Shown here one piece after another: positions 11,040 through 21,840 of a stretch of 64,000 nucleotides of DNA. The notes beneath the pieces are model-generated. The model searched no databases and was not told the DNA's origin. It saw nothing but the letters and a program-made list of their open reading frames with translations. The stretch's first letter is position 1. Each line of letters opens with the position of its first letter. Location: contig NW_026262690.1 of NCBI RefSeq assembly GCF_021869535.1, positions 86,473,995-86,537,994 on the forward strand, written 5' to 3'. A program made the position numbers and the translations under genes. This stretch comes from Mytilus californianus. Taxonomy: Eukaryota; Mollusca; Bivalvia; Mytilida; Mytilidae.

Positions 11040-11360
11040 TCTATACAGAAAACAAATGCCAACAATAGCAACTTTTAAGCTTAAAATTTGTTTTATGAAT
11101 TAATTTCAATCGTTCATTACATGTATTATAATTACTTCTTTCAGATTTCTTTTTTTTTTTGTTTTGAAAGGGAAGTAACCCCGTTATGCCAACAATAACA
11201 ACTTGTTAGCTTTAATTATGTTTTATGAACTTATTTCAACCTTTCATCATCAATTTCTTCGTCTGTTGAATCCTTTCAGATTTTTCCTCAATACCGTGTT
11301 GTTTTTATGAAGGGTTGTGACATCATTTTTGTTTTGAAAGTGAAGTAACTCCTTACTAAC
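11040..11360. repeat. Duplicated ~150-bp segment
   Basis: Two degenerate copies begin ATGCCAACAATAGCAACTT (about 11057) and ATGCCAACAATAACAACTT (about 11186), each ending in a gaaagggaagtaac / gaaagtgaagtaac segment (11167, 11334). No coding potential. Confidence 0.55.
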
Positions 11361-11796
11361 CCCATATGGTAACTAACCATGTATGGTTGCTAACCCTATA
11401 TTTTTTAGGACACCCTATATCAAATATACATAATCACCACGTGTAGTCCTTTAACCAATCATATTTCTATAAATCTATAGGAGGTAAGATAAAGGTAAAT
11501 GCACATCATATAATGAAAATGGGCATAATAAGACAGTTTTGGCGTTCCATAGTGGTATATTTTATTTCCTGGTAACACGTTAGAGTAATTTTCTGAAAAT
11601 CCTATTTATCGGTTTGTGACATTTTTGTAGTTTCAGGTTGAAAAAAGAACTTTTTTTCACAGGAATTCAATATAGCAGGTTAGTTAGTATAGTACTATGC
11701 TGTTGTTTGTGATTTTTGTTTGTTACGATGTATATTTTATTTTCATAGATAAATAAGGTCAATATAGTTTGTGTTAACTTTGCAGCTGTCCTGTTA

Positions 11797-11960
11797 AAGG
11801 CGTTTTAGCTCGCTTGGCTCAAATTTGAAAGGGTCAAGTGAACTATTCTCATCACTTTGCGTTCGTTGTGACTTTTTTGAACTATTTAAAAATCAAAATC
11901 GTCATTGGGGTATCTAGTTTAAAAAAGTTTTGCCTATTATCTTCAAATCGCTACTTATAG
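11797..11960. repeat. Bivalve interspersed repeat fragment
   Basis: Contains ctattctcatcacttt, gcgttcgttgtgac and cattggggtatctagttt. The same family occurs at 44380-44560 (cacttggcgtccgac) and in part near 42230. Confidence 0.55.
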
Positions 11961-12000
11961 AGCAAATCTGGTAAGGCAGATTGTTGAGAATATAAAAATA

Positions 12001-14600
12001 AGGAGATGTGGTATGATTGCCAATAAGACAACTAGCCACCAAAGTTCAAATGAAGTGGATGTAAGCAATTATAGGCAACCGTACGGCCTTCAACAATGAG
12101 AAAAACCCATACCGTATAGTCGGCTATAATAGGCCCCGACATGAAAAATATGAAACTATTCAATTGAGAAAACTAACGGTCTAATTTATAACAAAACAAT
12201 TTACCAAAAATTAAATATGACAGACAGGAACCAACGACAACCACTGAACTACGGGCTCCTGACTTAGGACAGGCACATAAATAATGTGGCGGGGTTAAAC
12301 ATGTTTGTGAGCGCTCAACCCTCCCCCTAACCTGGGACAGTGGTGTAACAGCACAACATAAGAACAAACTATAAAAATCAGTTGAAAAGGGCTTAACTAA
12401 TCTGATCGATACAAAGAAAAACATCAAACAAAAACACAGACAGGACTTGGCAGGGTAGGGCATACGATACAGTTACAGGGGAGATAATGACGTTGCTAAC
12501 GTAAAATGTTATTTTTCGCAACGTCAAACTGTGACATATCGGGAAAAGATGCATTTGTCGACTGATTTTTATCATTCAGACAGATATAACTTGAAAACGA
12601 GTTCACGGACCCCTCTTTTTTAAAATGACATTAGGTTTGATTTACGTATAAAGATTATTTGTACCAATTTTTATGAAAAAGTCACCGATGAAATTTTTTT
12701 AAATTAGATAAATATACAGCAAAAAAAAAGCCGTTTTTTTCTAAAACCCTAAAACTTTGATAAAAATTAATTATTTCCAAAGAATTGTTATAAAAATTTA
12801 GAGCATACTTATGTAAAGAAGATTTTCCAAATGTTTTTACAAAAATCCGCTTGTGTTTATCTTTTGAAACAAAAAAGTTAGGTATGTCTATCCAAAGGAT
12901 AGAAATGTCCAAAAAAAAACAAAATTTTGAGTAAATGTCTAAAATTTCGACCCCCATTTATCTCTTAAAGTAGCACATGAAGGTATATTTTTTATTACAT
13001 ATTTGAATTGACTAGGTGAAAAATTATAGCTTGTATGCAAATTTTCGTAAAAAAAATCACCGTGGGATCTAAACTGTATCGTATGCCCTTAACATTCAGA
13101 GAAAAACATGACCTTGTGCAATGGTATCGACAGATTGTAGTATCATGAAAGTACATATGTGTAATATTTAGTATGGTTTTAATTTACTGATAACAAAATC
13201 AATATTTATACCAATAAAAACAATATTCAAAGATTTAATAACAGTGTTGAATAGGTAACCTTTTAGAATAAGTTTATATAAAGGATTGATAAGTTTACCC
13301 GGATCGTATCTAAATTTCCAAGCTCGGTTAACAACATTACCGTAAAATTTAGGATGTGCTATTCCGTTTGAAATAAGTTTTCTACAGGTCCAGCCAAACT
13401 TGCAAACCAAATCTTTGTATCTATTGAAGAATTTAGGAAAGGTTTTAAGAAATTTGTGGTAACGAAATCCCTGACTTAACAGTTTACTAGTAATACATAG
13501 ATTACGCTCATTGAAGTCCAAAACGTCACTACAGACACGAGCATAGCAAACGAGTTGGGATATATAAACACCGTAAGATGGTGCAAAAGGAACATCACCC
13601 TTCAAAAAAGGAAAATTGACAATAAGAAAAGAAAAATCATCCCTTTTGTCGTAAATTTTTTTGGTAGAGTTTCTGGTGTAATACTGAAATATCTAAATCT
13701 AGGAAAGGACAGTTATTGCTGTTTATATTTGATTTATTTAAAGTAAGTTCCTTTGGGTAAATTACAGCAGTATATATAGAGAATTCTTGATTATTCAACG
13801 AAAAAATATCATCAAGATAACGGTAAGTGTTGTTGAATTTATCAATTAAATGGAATTTAGACGGTTCTTTACTGAGTTTGGCCATAAACTGTGATTCATA
13901 ACTGTATAGGAACACGTCTGCTATTAAAGGGGCACAATTGGTGCCCATAGGAATACCTACAACCTGTCGATAAACTTTATTGCCAAAACGTACATAAATG
14001 TTGTCAAGGAGAAAATTTAGGGCTTTTATCATCTCATCACACCTCCAGTAAGTATATCTAGCATATTGACCTTTCTTATTTGAGAAAAAGGCTTTATATG
14101 AGTTGCAGCAAATAAATTTGCAATTTGATTTATCAAACAACCATTTAATTAGATAGGAAAACTTTTGTTTAATAAGATTGTGCGGAAGTGTAGTATAAAG
14201 AGTGGAAAAGTAAAAACTGTCAACCGAATCAAAAGGACCATCAAAAGCACGTAATCTATCTAAAACCTCCAACGAATTTTTTACACTCCAAAAATGGTTA
14301 ATTCCACTATTTTCATGTGTTTTATTACAAAAATTAATGATAAGTTCTTTGGTAGTAGTTAAGGAACTCGTTAAAAGCACTTAGTTGTAGAACACTTACT
14401 ATAGAGGCCGAGATGAAACGATATTTTACTTGTTTTTTGTGTAGTTTAGGTAATCATTTTACTTCCATGAGCTGACTATGCGGTATGGGTTTTGCTCATT
14501 GTTGATGGCCATACGGTTGCCTATAGTTGTTAATTTCTGTGTAATTTGGTCTCTTGTGGAGAGTTGTCTCATTGGCAATCATACCACATCTTCTTATTTT
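12001..14600 (-). mobile_element. Penelope-like retroelement between inverted flanking repeats
   Basis: A reverse-transcriptase pseudogene (13168-14380) lies between copies of one repeat in opposite orientation: 12001-12140 (gagatgtggtatgattgcca, caaccgtacggccttcaac, cataccg) and 14455-14600 (reverse complement of the same landmarks). The 12170-12460 block is the element's 3' tail family (ggcggggttaaacatgttt, gggctcctgacttaggacag), also seen at 15380-15440, 47690-47760 and 50690-50750. Penelope-like elements characteristically carry terminal repeats in direct or inverted orientation, which fits, although independent insertions are possible. Confidence 0.55.
13168..14380 (-). pseudogene. Penelope-like reverse transcriptase (one frameshift, altered motif A)
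   Basis: Two overlapping - strand frames form one protein. 14380-13637 has a DSFYFSTLYTTLPHN segment (motif A region), VVGIPMGTNCAPLIADVFLY (motif B) and YRYLDDIFSLNN (motif C, YxDD). 13637-13168 continues with YGVYISQLVCYARVC, FRYHKFLKTFPKFFNRYKDL and a basic C-terminus. A one-base excess in an A7 run at about 13661-13667 breaks the frame. In the family as I recall it, motif A reads F-D-F-S-T-L-Y-T; here the catalytic Asp is Tyr, so the enzyme would be dead even if the frame were intact. Other pieces of the family lie at 825-1364, 47036-47360 and 60800-61430. Confidence 0.75.
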
Positions 14601-15380
14601 TATATGGAGCTCCTTTTCGAGATATTTAATTTTTTTTAAATGTCGGAAAAAGGCTGACTCGGACTTTTACCTTATATTTGCATTGGTATTATTTGGGTCT
14701 CAAATCGAAAGAAAAGAAATTTAGAATCTGCTTAAATTTTGGTAAATGACCTTTTATGAGCTATTGAAGTCTTATATGAAAAGAAAAAATGGGTGTTATG
14801 GGGCAAAATATGTTAGCCTATATCGTAGGAAAAAACCAAGGAGTCCGAACATCTGATAAAAATTCCTAAACCTGACCTAAGTACATCCTTAAGGACTTTA
14901 GTGTAGTATGTACTTAAAACCACCACCACATTGTTGTCTGTCGGTACGAACACAAAACGCTTTGCCAGTACTTGAATTTTGTTTTTAATCCTAGCAATGG
15001 GCGTATTACTTACTCTTTTATTTTTTTCTAAATTATTATCGAAATTTGATATGCGAATATCAACAATATTCAGACATTCATTTACCTGTGTTTAAAGTAA
15101 TTGCAAATGGCTGATATTTTTGTTCAAGCATATTGTTTTTCTTAAATTGTTTAACATTTCACAGCGGTATAACATGTTACTTTTATTATTCTTCCCTTAG
15201 TTTATTTATTTTGTATTTACATTGTATCATAGATCAAATTTATTTGTTCAGTGTATGTTCACTGGTGTTAATATGTCTTTTGATTGAGTTAAGGCATTTC
15301 AATTGATATTTTATAGTGTGTCTTTCTATGTTGTGATGTTACACTATTGTTTCAGATAAGGGTGGAGGTTTTGTACCATT
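14600..15380. other. AT-rich intergenic sequence
   Basis: No gene or clear repeat structure seen; gradual transition into the repeat tail at 15380. Confidence 0.4.
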
Positions 15381-15649
15381 AAAACATTTAAACCCGCTGC
15401 AATTGTTTGCACCTGTCTTAAGTCAGGAATCTGATGTTCAGTAGTTGTCGTTTGTTGATGTGGTTCATAAGTGTTTCTCGTTTCTCGTTTTTTATATAGA
15501 TTAGACCGTTGGTTTTCCCGTTTGAATGGTTTTACACTAGTAATTTTTGGGGCCCTTTATAGCTTGCTGTTCGGTGTGAGCCAAGGCTCCGTGTTGAAGA
15601 CCGTACTTTGACTTATAATGGTTTACTTTTATAAATGTTGACTTGGATG
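15380..15649 (+). repeat. Mussel repeat tail (left part, interrupted by hAT-type element)
   Basis: Contains aacccgctgcaattgtttg, cctgtcttaagtcaggaatc, then the ctttatagcttgctgttcgg unit ending ttgacttggatg. The unit continues at 18574 (gagagttgtctcattggcac) and is closed if the intervening 2.9-kb element is ignored. Confidence 0.75.
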
Positions 15650-17029
15650 CAGGCATGGGGCGAATTACATTGCAATGTAATGCATTATATTACAATTACT
15701 TTGACAAAACCATGCATTAAATTACAATTACAATTACATGCATTTATCAAAGTAATGCATTAAATTACAATTACTTTTGCAAAGTAATGCATTGAATTAC
15801 ACATTACATTTTGTAAAATTTTTTATCAACTAAAAAGAAAACTCAAACATTTTAAAAAACAACATGAAGTCACAAAATATTCTAGCACATGCAGTAACTG
15901 TTCCATGTATTGAATTTAAGTTGACATGTAAAAAGTCTATTCAATACGACTATTACATTTTAACATCATAAGGGTTTCGGAGAGTTTCATCCTTCATGCA
16001 CATTCCTGAACACTTTCAAATGATAGTTCTGACTACCCGACTGTTTCACATAATCTATCAAAGTTGATTGCTCTTCTATCTTTGGTTTTAATGTTTCAAG
16101 GTATACATTTCTGTGTTTTCTATAAAAAGAAATTACAGAGATGAAGTTTAATACTTAATTTGACTTAATGTTAACTACACTTTTTAAATGTCATTTGTTT
16201 TTTTTATTTCACTCAAAATATTTACTGAGAATTTCTTTCCTAATTATATAACAAACATAGAGCTTAATTTATGACCAAGTGTCAAAATGGTGAAAACATT
16301 GATTGTAAAACAAACTAATTAGTGTTTAATGACAATGTTCCATTATCTGTTATTTAATCATGACATTAGGTATTCATTGATCGTTTGACAACAATGGAAC
16401 ACTTTTACAATAATGCTTTTCAAATGGTGTCTTCAACCTATGCCAACATTTGAAAAATATGTATTCAACCTATGCCTACAAACAAAATACAAAGGGTGTT
16501 GTTATAACAATTAATAAATAATTACAGGTAAAATACAGTCAGTATTTTAAAGCATGAAAAATTACTCCTTTAGAATAAAAAAAACAACAGTTAAATACTT
16601 GCAAAATTATGATATTTGAAAAAAATAGATAAAAATATTACAATAGAACACTCTTGTATGGTAAAATACTTCCCACATTGTGTGGTTCTAAATATAAAAT
16701 TAAAAAAACAAACAAACAAACAAACAAACAAACAAAAATAAATAAATAAATAAATAAATGAATAAATATAAAATTATAGAAATTAAAAAGAATTAAAGTA
16801 AAAAAAAAAAATTATTTGGGATTTTTTTAATATACAAGATTTGCTTACTTGTGACTTGTTGCTGAATATCCAAGCTAAAAAGTGTATTAAATCTACAATA
16901 TTTTTTAAAGAATAGAAATCTATACACAGAGACTTAAAATTTTCTAAGCACATATGAGTAGCGTAACCCACCATAAACCGGGGGGAATCTCAGGTGTCTA
17001 ACAGTTTTATCAGATATGTTTTTATATAT

Positions 17030-17480
17030 GTATATATAAGTCTAAATTGAAAACAACGTTCAAACCTATGATTGGGTTGGGTAAAAACCGCAATTTTTAT
17101 ACGTGTGCATTCAAAACAAATTTCTTGGTAGAGGGGTCTAAATACAGCACAAACAACATTTTCCAAAAGACCAAATGAGTGAAAAAGTATATTTTAACAA
17201 AACGCATTTGACTAGCAGGTCGAACAACTGATGTTCTTAAACCCTGCTGACTGCCATTGGCGATTGCCAAATAAACGGCCGATCACAAGATGTAACAAAA
17301 TAGACCTTATTATTAAATTATTGCCAAACAGAAAACAAAAAACTTGCGGAAAAGATGGTATACCGCAAACATGAGGTGCAAAAATTTGTACACCATATCC
17401 GGATTTCGACAATTAATGTCTCTTCAGTGATGTTAGGAATCGAAACGGTATTTGGAAGGCCATATAATTTACCTCAATTT
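17030..17480. repeat. Dispersed ~450-bp repeat (copy 1, inside the hAT-type element)
   Basis: Shares with 55625-56095 a series of landmarks in the same order: acaacgttcaaacctatgat, aaaaaccgcaatttttatac, ttcttggtagaggggtctaa, caggtcgaacaac, ccctgctgactgccat, cggatttcgacaattaatgt and gaatcgaaacggtatttgga. No coding content. Confidence 0.75.
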
Positions 17481-18075
17481 AGGATAGACTCTTAAATTTT
17501 ATATATATATGTGTCTCTGGTATGATGTAATAGTGAACATTGTAAAAATGTATTTAATTGTGATGTCAGTTTTTACGAAATATGTGTTTTTGTATATTAG
17601 AATACATGAAACTGCAGAATTAAGCACTATTGTAATAAGAAGTAACACAAATATAAACAAAAACACAATTATTTCATAAACACTGAACTGTGAAAAATAC
17701 ACTTTTTCAATGTGAAGCAGATTTTAAATAGTGCTATATTCATTATTTCCATGCATTTGACGTAATTCTACTTTTAGAAAAATATAATCAAATATTTTCA
17801 TCATATATTGTATGATATTCACATGATTCTGGTATATCCTGAACATGCATGAAATATTTGCCATTGGACGTTAAGCAACCTTCAATCATCAATTGTTTTA
17901 TCATGCTAATTCCTAATACAAAAGAGATCAACAACACATAGAGTAGCCTTCATTTTGACTATTACAAGTAACAAAAATAGTTTTGGGTACACTTAAACGC
18001 CAATTTTAAACTGGTTGTAAATTGATTGGCCCCTAATTATTTTTTGTTTTTATAGCACTTAATCTGTTATATTTT

Positions 18076-18145
18076 ATTCAACCTATGCCAACATTTTTTC
18101 ATACAATTTTATATCTAAATTTCAAAATGTTGGCATAGGTTGAAT
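18076..18145. repeat. Perfect 21-bp stem hairpin
   Basis: ATTCAACCTATGCCAACATT plus T (18076-18096) is exactly complementary to 18125-18145 around a 28-nt loop. Half-copies of the stem recur at about 16434-16454 and 16466-16480 in the same element. Confidence 0.8.
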
Positions 18146-18619
18146 GAACCTTTCAAATATCAATTTTTTTATGCAGGAAAATGTATGAAATAAAAAAAGA
18201 ACCCAATCTGGTATACAGTGTTGTGTTAATAATTCCATCTAGTGATTTATGTAAAGTGTGAAAAGTAAATAGAAAATAGAAAATCAATATTCAAATGATT
18301 ATGTTCTTAGTAAATCAAGAAATCTTAAATTCCTCTTTAGTTAAATATCCAACAATCTGTTAAAGATATATAGTATGTGAAAAAAGTAATGCCATGTAAT
18401 GCAATGTAATGCATGAAATTACACAACTTTTTGCTGAAGTAATGCATTAAATTACAATTACATGTAATGCAAAAATTGATGCATTACACATTACATGCAA
18501 TTCCTTGGAAAAATGTAATGCATTACCATGCATTACAATTACAAATTTGCATTACCCCATGCCTGCTTGGATGGAGAGTTGTCTCATTGGCACTCATACC
18601 ACATCTTCTTATATCTAAT

Positions 18620-20060
18620 TATTTAAATAGGAATCAGGTGACTTTTTGTCAGATTTCTCCCGTTTACACCATTTTTACAATAGGATGAAAGAGCATCTTT
18701 AATAACCTGACGACACTCTTCCCAATTTATTTTCGACGGTGGACGATATTTTGGTCCTTTTTCAGAAAGTTTATAACCTCTCGGTCTTGAATGATGTTGA
18801 GGTCCCCTGTAATTACATGGCCATAGGGATCATATCTAAACTTCGATGTTTCACAGTCTCATGTTGAAGGAGCATTATTTTCTATACTGACGTCTGATGT
18901 AACTGACGTATAATTAAAAATTAAAGTTATACTGTTTTTTTATACGAATAAGAAATTATAGGTGGCTCAATGTTATCAAAATATGGAGGTATAAAGTTTT
19001 GAACGGAAGTCATGAAAAATACTAGATAAATTAATAAAATCAATTAGATCTACCGTTTGTAGTTACACAAAAACTGTAAGATGACTCTCATTAGGAGTTA
19101 TTTCCGTTAAATGATGATTATTCTAATTTTTGCCATTTTATTTGAAACTATAATACATAGGAGAACCTTTAATCAATAATAATCAGGAAGACAAGATCTA
19201 CAAATAAGTCAAGCATGACCGGAATAGCCGGTCGACTCCTTATTTGAATTACTAGTATTTATCCTAAATGTCGATTTTTATCAATGTTTATGTTTTTTGC
19301 TTTATATCATGAAAACTAAAATAGATAATGAGAAATTTTAAAATGGCAAAAAATGATCATCATGTCCAGAAATGTCGATCGACTCCTTATCATCCTAGCT
19401 TTAAAACCAGGTTTAATCCACCATTTTCTACATTAGGAAATGTCTGTACCAAGTCAGGAATATGACAGTTGTTTTCCATTCGTTTGATTTGTTTGAGCTT
19501 TTGATTTTGCCATTTGATATATATATATATATATATATATATATTGCCATTTGATAAAGGACTTTTCCTTGGAGTTCGGTATTTTTGTTATTTTACTTTT
19601 TTCGACTCCTTATACGAGTATTGCCCCTAATGACTGTTTTTACTATTTTTTTTACATTTTTTGTAAACACAATAGTAGATAAAGAAAAACTGTTAATAGC
19701 AAAAATGATCAGCAGGATAAGATCTGTATATTTCTAAATTTGACAATTGTCAATTGAATCCTTAGAGGAGTCATTGTCCTTTTATGAAGAGTTTTCGAAG
19801 ATAAAACAAAACAAGAAGTTTTAGCTTTCTAAAACTTGAAGCTTTGAAGTGCTTTGCTGTATCATACTTATGGTAAGATTCGGTTGTTTAGCAATGGAGA
19901 AAGTGTAATATATCTTCCTCATGCATATACTCATCATTGTGGTACTATAAACCCGTCTAAGGTGGGACATATTATGGTATACTGTAGGTAGTCCGTGAAA
20001 ACTTCCTACAAAAACTCAAATTTGCTTTAACCAATTCACACACAAATTTTAAACAGAACA
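18620..20060. repeat. Degenerate bivalve ~150-bp repeat units, with a (TA)n tract
   Basis: Fragments such as tgaaaactaaaatagataatgaga, gcaaaaaatgatca, gacaagatctacaaataagtc and cgactccttat recur through this interval; the same family is denser at 42380-43260. A pure (TA)n tract lies at 19517-19545 and is flanked by duplicated tgccatttgata. No gene. Confidence 0.5.
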
Positions 20061-20199
20061 TTAGAATTGATAGAAGAAAGCTTACTTTTGATTTTAAAAT
20101 TCTTTGGCCACGTCGTTCCAGTGATACCGTTTGAATTTGAAAATTTATTATTTGTCATTCCACCGTTATGGGAGTTTGACGGTCAGATTGATAAATATA

Positions 20200-20318
20200 G
20201 ATTCTACCACTGCATCGAGTGTGATACGATATTTATCCACTCGAGACAGTTAAATTTTTAAAATTTAACTGTCGAGAGTGGATAAATATCGTATTACACG
20301 AGATTTGGTGGTGGAATC
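20200..20318. mobile_element. 119-bp foldback (MITE-like) palindrome
   Basis: Two arms of about 60 bp meet at 20258-20260 with almost no loop. The left arm runs from gattctaccactgcatcgag to ccactcgagacagttaaatt and the right arm is its near-perfect complement ending gtggtggaatc. No target duplication was identified. Confidence 0.75.
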
Positions 20319-20588
20319 TGTTTCTCTAATGATTTTCAAACAATACGCAGGCAAATTCATTCCGTCTTTTCGAATGATCAGCAAAAAGATGTGTTCTTTC
20401 TATGTGACGTCATCAGGCATGGTCGCCTTTTTTCATGCCGTCACAATAGGAAAATCAGAGAAAAGCAAGAAAATTCGACGTCATAATCGGATTTTAACCA
20501 ATGAATAACTGAGATCAAACGAACCACACGTTGATTAAATTTTTTATACAATGGGTGCAGAAAGGGATAAATTGACGAAGAGTTAGAG

Positions 20589-20674
20589 CAATCGTAACTA
20601 CTCGGCCATTCTCGCTATGCAGTACAATAAAGTTATTTCTTCGTGCAACCAGAAAGGCCGAGTAGTTCCGATTG
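20589..20674. mobile_element. 86-bp MITE with 10-bp direct flanks
   Basis: Ends CAATCGTAACTACTCGGCC and GGCCGAGTAGTTCCGATTG are inverted repeats with one mismatch. They are flanked by identical AGAGTTAGAG (20579-20588 and 20675-20684). A 9-10 bp duplication points to a Mutator-like or related transposase. Confidence 0.8.
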
Positions 20675-21051
20675 AGAGTTAGAGAAATGATAAGACATGT
20701 ATTCTACACGTCATGCAATATATCTAGTATACTTGGATCAATTCACTATACAAACTTTACACTGTTGTAGGTATTAGTGATTCAAGACTCGCTTTGGATT
20801 TAGAAAATTTTATGGTTTGTCTTTCCAGAGTTATGGGACTTTTAACAACAGTCATTTTTGACGCAATATTTATTTGCATATGGATATCCTCCTGCATGTT
20901 TTCCTACAGAGCCATTTTACTAACTTGTTATTAGATGCCTCCTCAATATTCAAGATAATTCTCACAAAAATTCTAGTGCACAATTCAGGGGTATAATGTT
21001 TTCTTGGTGTAGCTGGTTTTTTATCATTTGGTCTTATAACATGGAATACAT

Positions 21052-21213
21052 TAGTCCAAATAATTATGACGTCTTGAAAGGCTATTATATTTTTTTCTTT
21101 GACGCCTTACATCGATGTAAGGCGTCAAAGAAAAACAATATAATAGCAAGGATGTAAGGCGTCAAAGAAAAAAAATATAATAGCCTTTCAAGACGTCATA
21201 ATTATTTGAACTA
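21052..21213. mobile_element. 162-bp MITE, 9-bp TSD, MULE-like (family copy 1)
   Basis: Ends TAGTCCAAATAATTATGACG and CGTCATAATTATTTGAACTA are inverted repeats that extend inward through cttgaaaggctattatattt and ctttgacgccttacatc. The 9-bp GGAATACAT is duplicated exactly (21043-21051 and 21214-21222). A second, shorter copy with a 9-bp near-perfect duplication lies at 52710-52799. A 9-bp duplication is typical of Mutator-like elements. Confidence 0.88.
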
Positions 21214-21349
21214 GGAATACATGTATTCTGACAAATTCTTGAAGATCATTGGCAGTAATATGTATTTTGTGTTGTCTTTATGCATATATAGTAAGATGAG
21301 CACTCATAAACTTGTTCATCTTTGCCTCTCCTATTATTTATCAAAAGGA

Positions 21350-21532
21350 ATTGACGCGACATTATATAGCAAGGTAAAACAGTTAAGACAAAATTATTCA
21401 TTGATCGGGTATTGGATCGGTTCTTGAATACCCATACTGTAACTTTTTCCGTATTAAATATCTTCTCCTCTCCGTGATAATTTCCCAATTCTATATGTCA
21501 TACTAGCCAATAGAATTTATCCCACATCATAA
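21350..21532. other. Left flank of the CACTA-ended element, similar to 52905-53070
   Basis: Ends gccaatagaatttatcccacatcaTAA at the insertion point. Landmarks gacgcga, ttcattgatc, acccatactg, ataattt and gccaatagaat appear in the same order at 52905-53070. Confidence 0.6.
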
Positions 21533-21840
21533 CACTACAAACCAGTAAAAGTCTGAAATGGCCTATATCTGTACTCGACTGTACTGATTTTTACTCGACC
21601 AGTCTGAATTGGTCTGAATTTTACTCGACATTTCTCGACCCAGTCTTAACCATACTCGACTGACTGATTTGTACTTGACTCTTATCTTTGCCATTGAAAA
21701 TAGTCTGAACTATTACTCGACCAGTCTGAAACAGTCTTAACCCATTCTCGACCTGTACTCGACCCTTTTTTTTTGCAGTCTAAACCATACTCGACCAAAG
21801 GTCTGAACAATACTCGACCAGTCTGAACCATACTTGACCA
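21533..21840. repeat. Left terminal and subterminal inverted repeat of the CACTA-ended element
   Basis: Perfect match to the right end for 86 bp (21533-21618), then an array of TACTCGACC / CAGTCTGAACC / CAGTCTTAACC words at irregular 12-40 bp spacing to 21840. Such subterminal words are typical transposase-binding sites in CACTA elements; binding here is inferred. Confidence 0.85.

Larger units (their letters stand above)
15650..18565. mobile_element. Non-autonomous hAT-type DNA transposon, 2916 bp, 8-bp TSD
   Basis: The left end CAGGCATGGGG (15650-15660) and right end CCCCATGCCTG (18555-18565) are perfect inverted repeats. They are followed inward by subterminal arrays of ATGTAATGCATTA / ttacaattac motifs on both sides. 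The 8-bp sequence CTTGGATG is duplicated exactly (15642-15649 and 18566-18573), and the host repeat is restored without the element. An 8-bp duplication with ends starting CAG is the hAT signature. No transposase frame is visible, so it depends on another copy. It carries a separate ~470-bp dispersed repeat at 17030-17480 and a 21-bp perfect hairpin at 18076-18145. Confidence 0.88.

Noticed and set aside
12173..12575. Short - strand proteins rich in Cys and Phe
   Set aside because: They lie in the non-coding tail of the Penelope-like element, a high-copy repeat.
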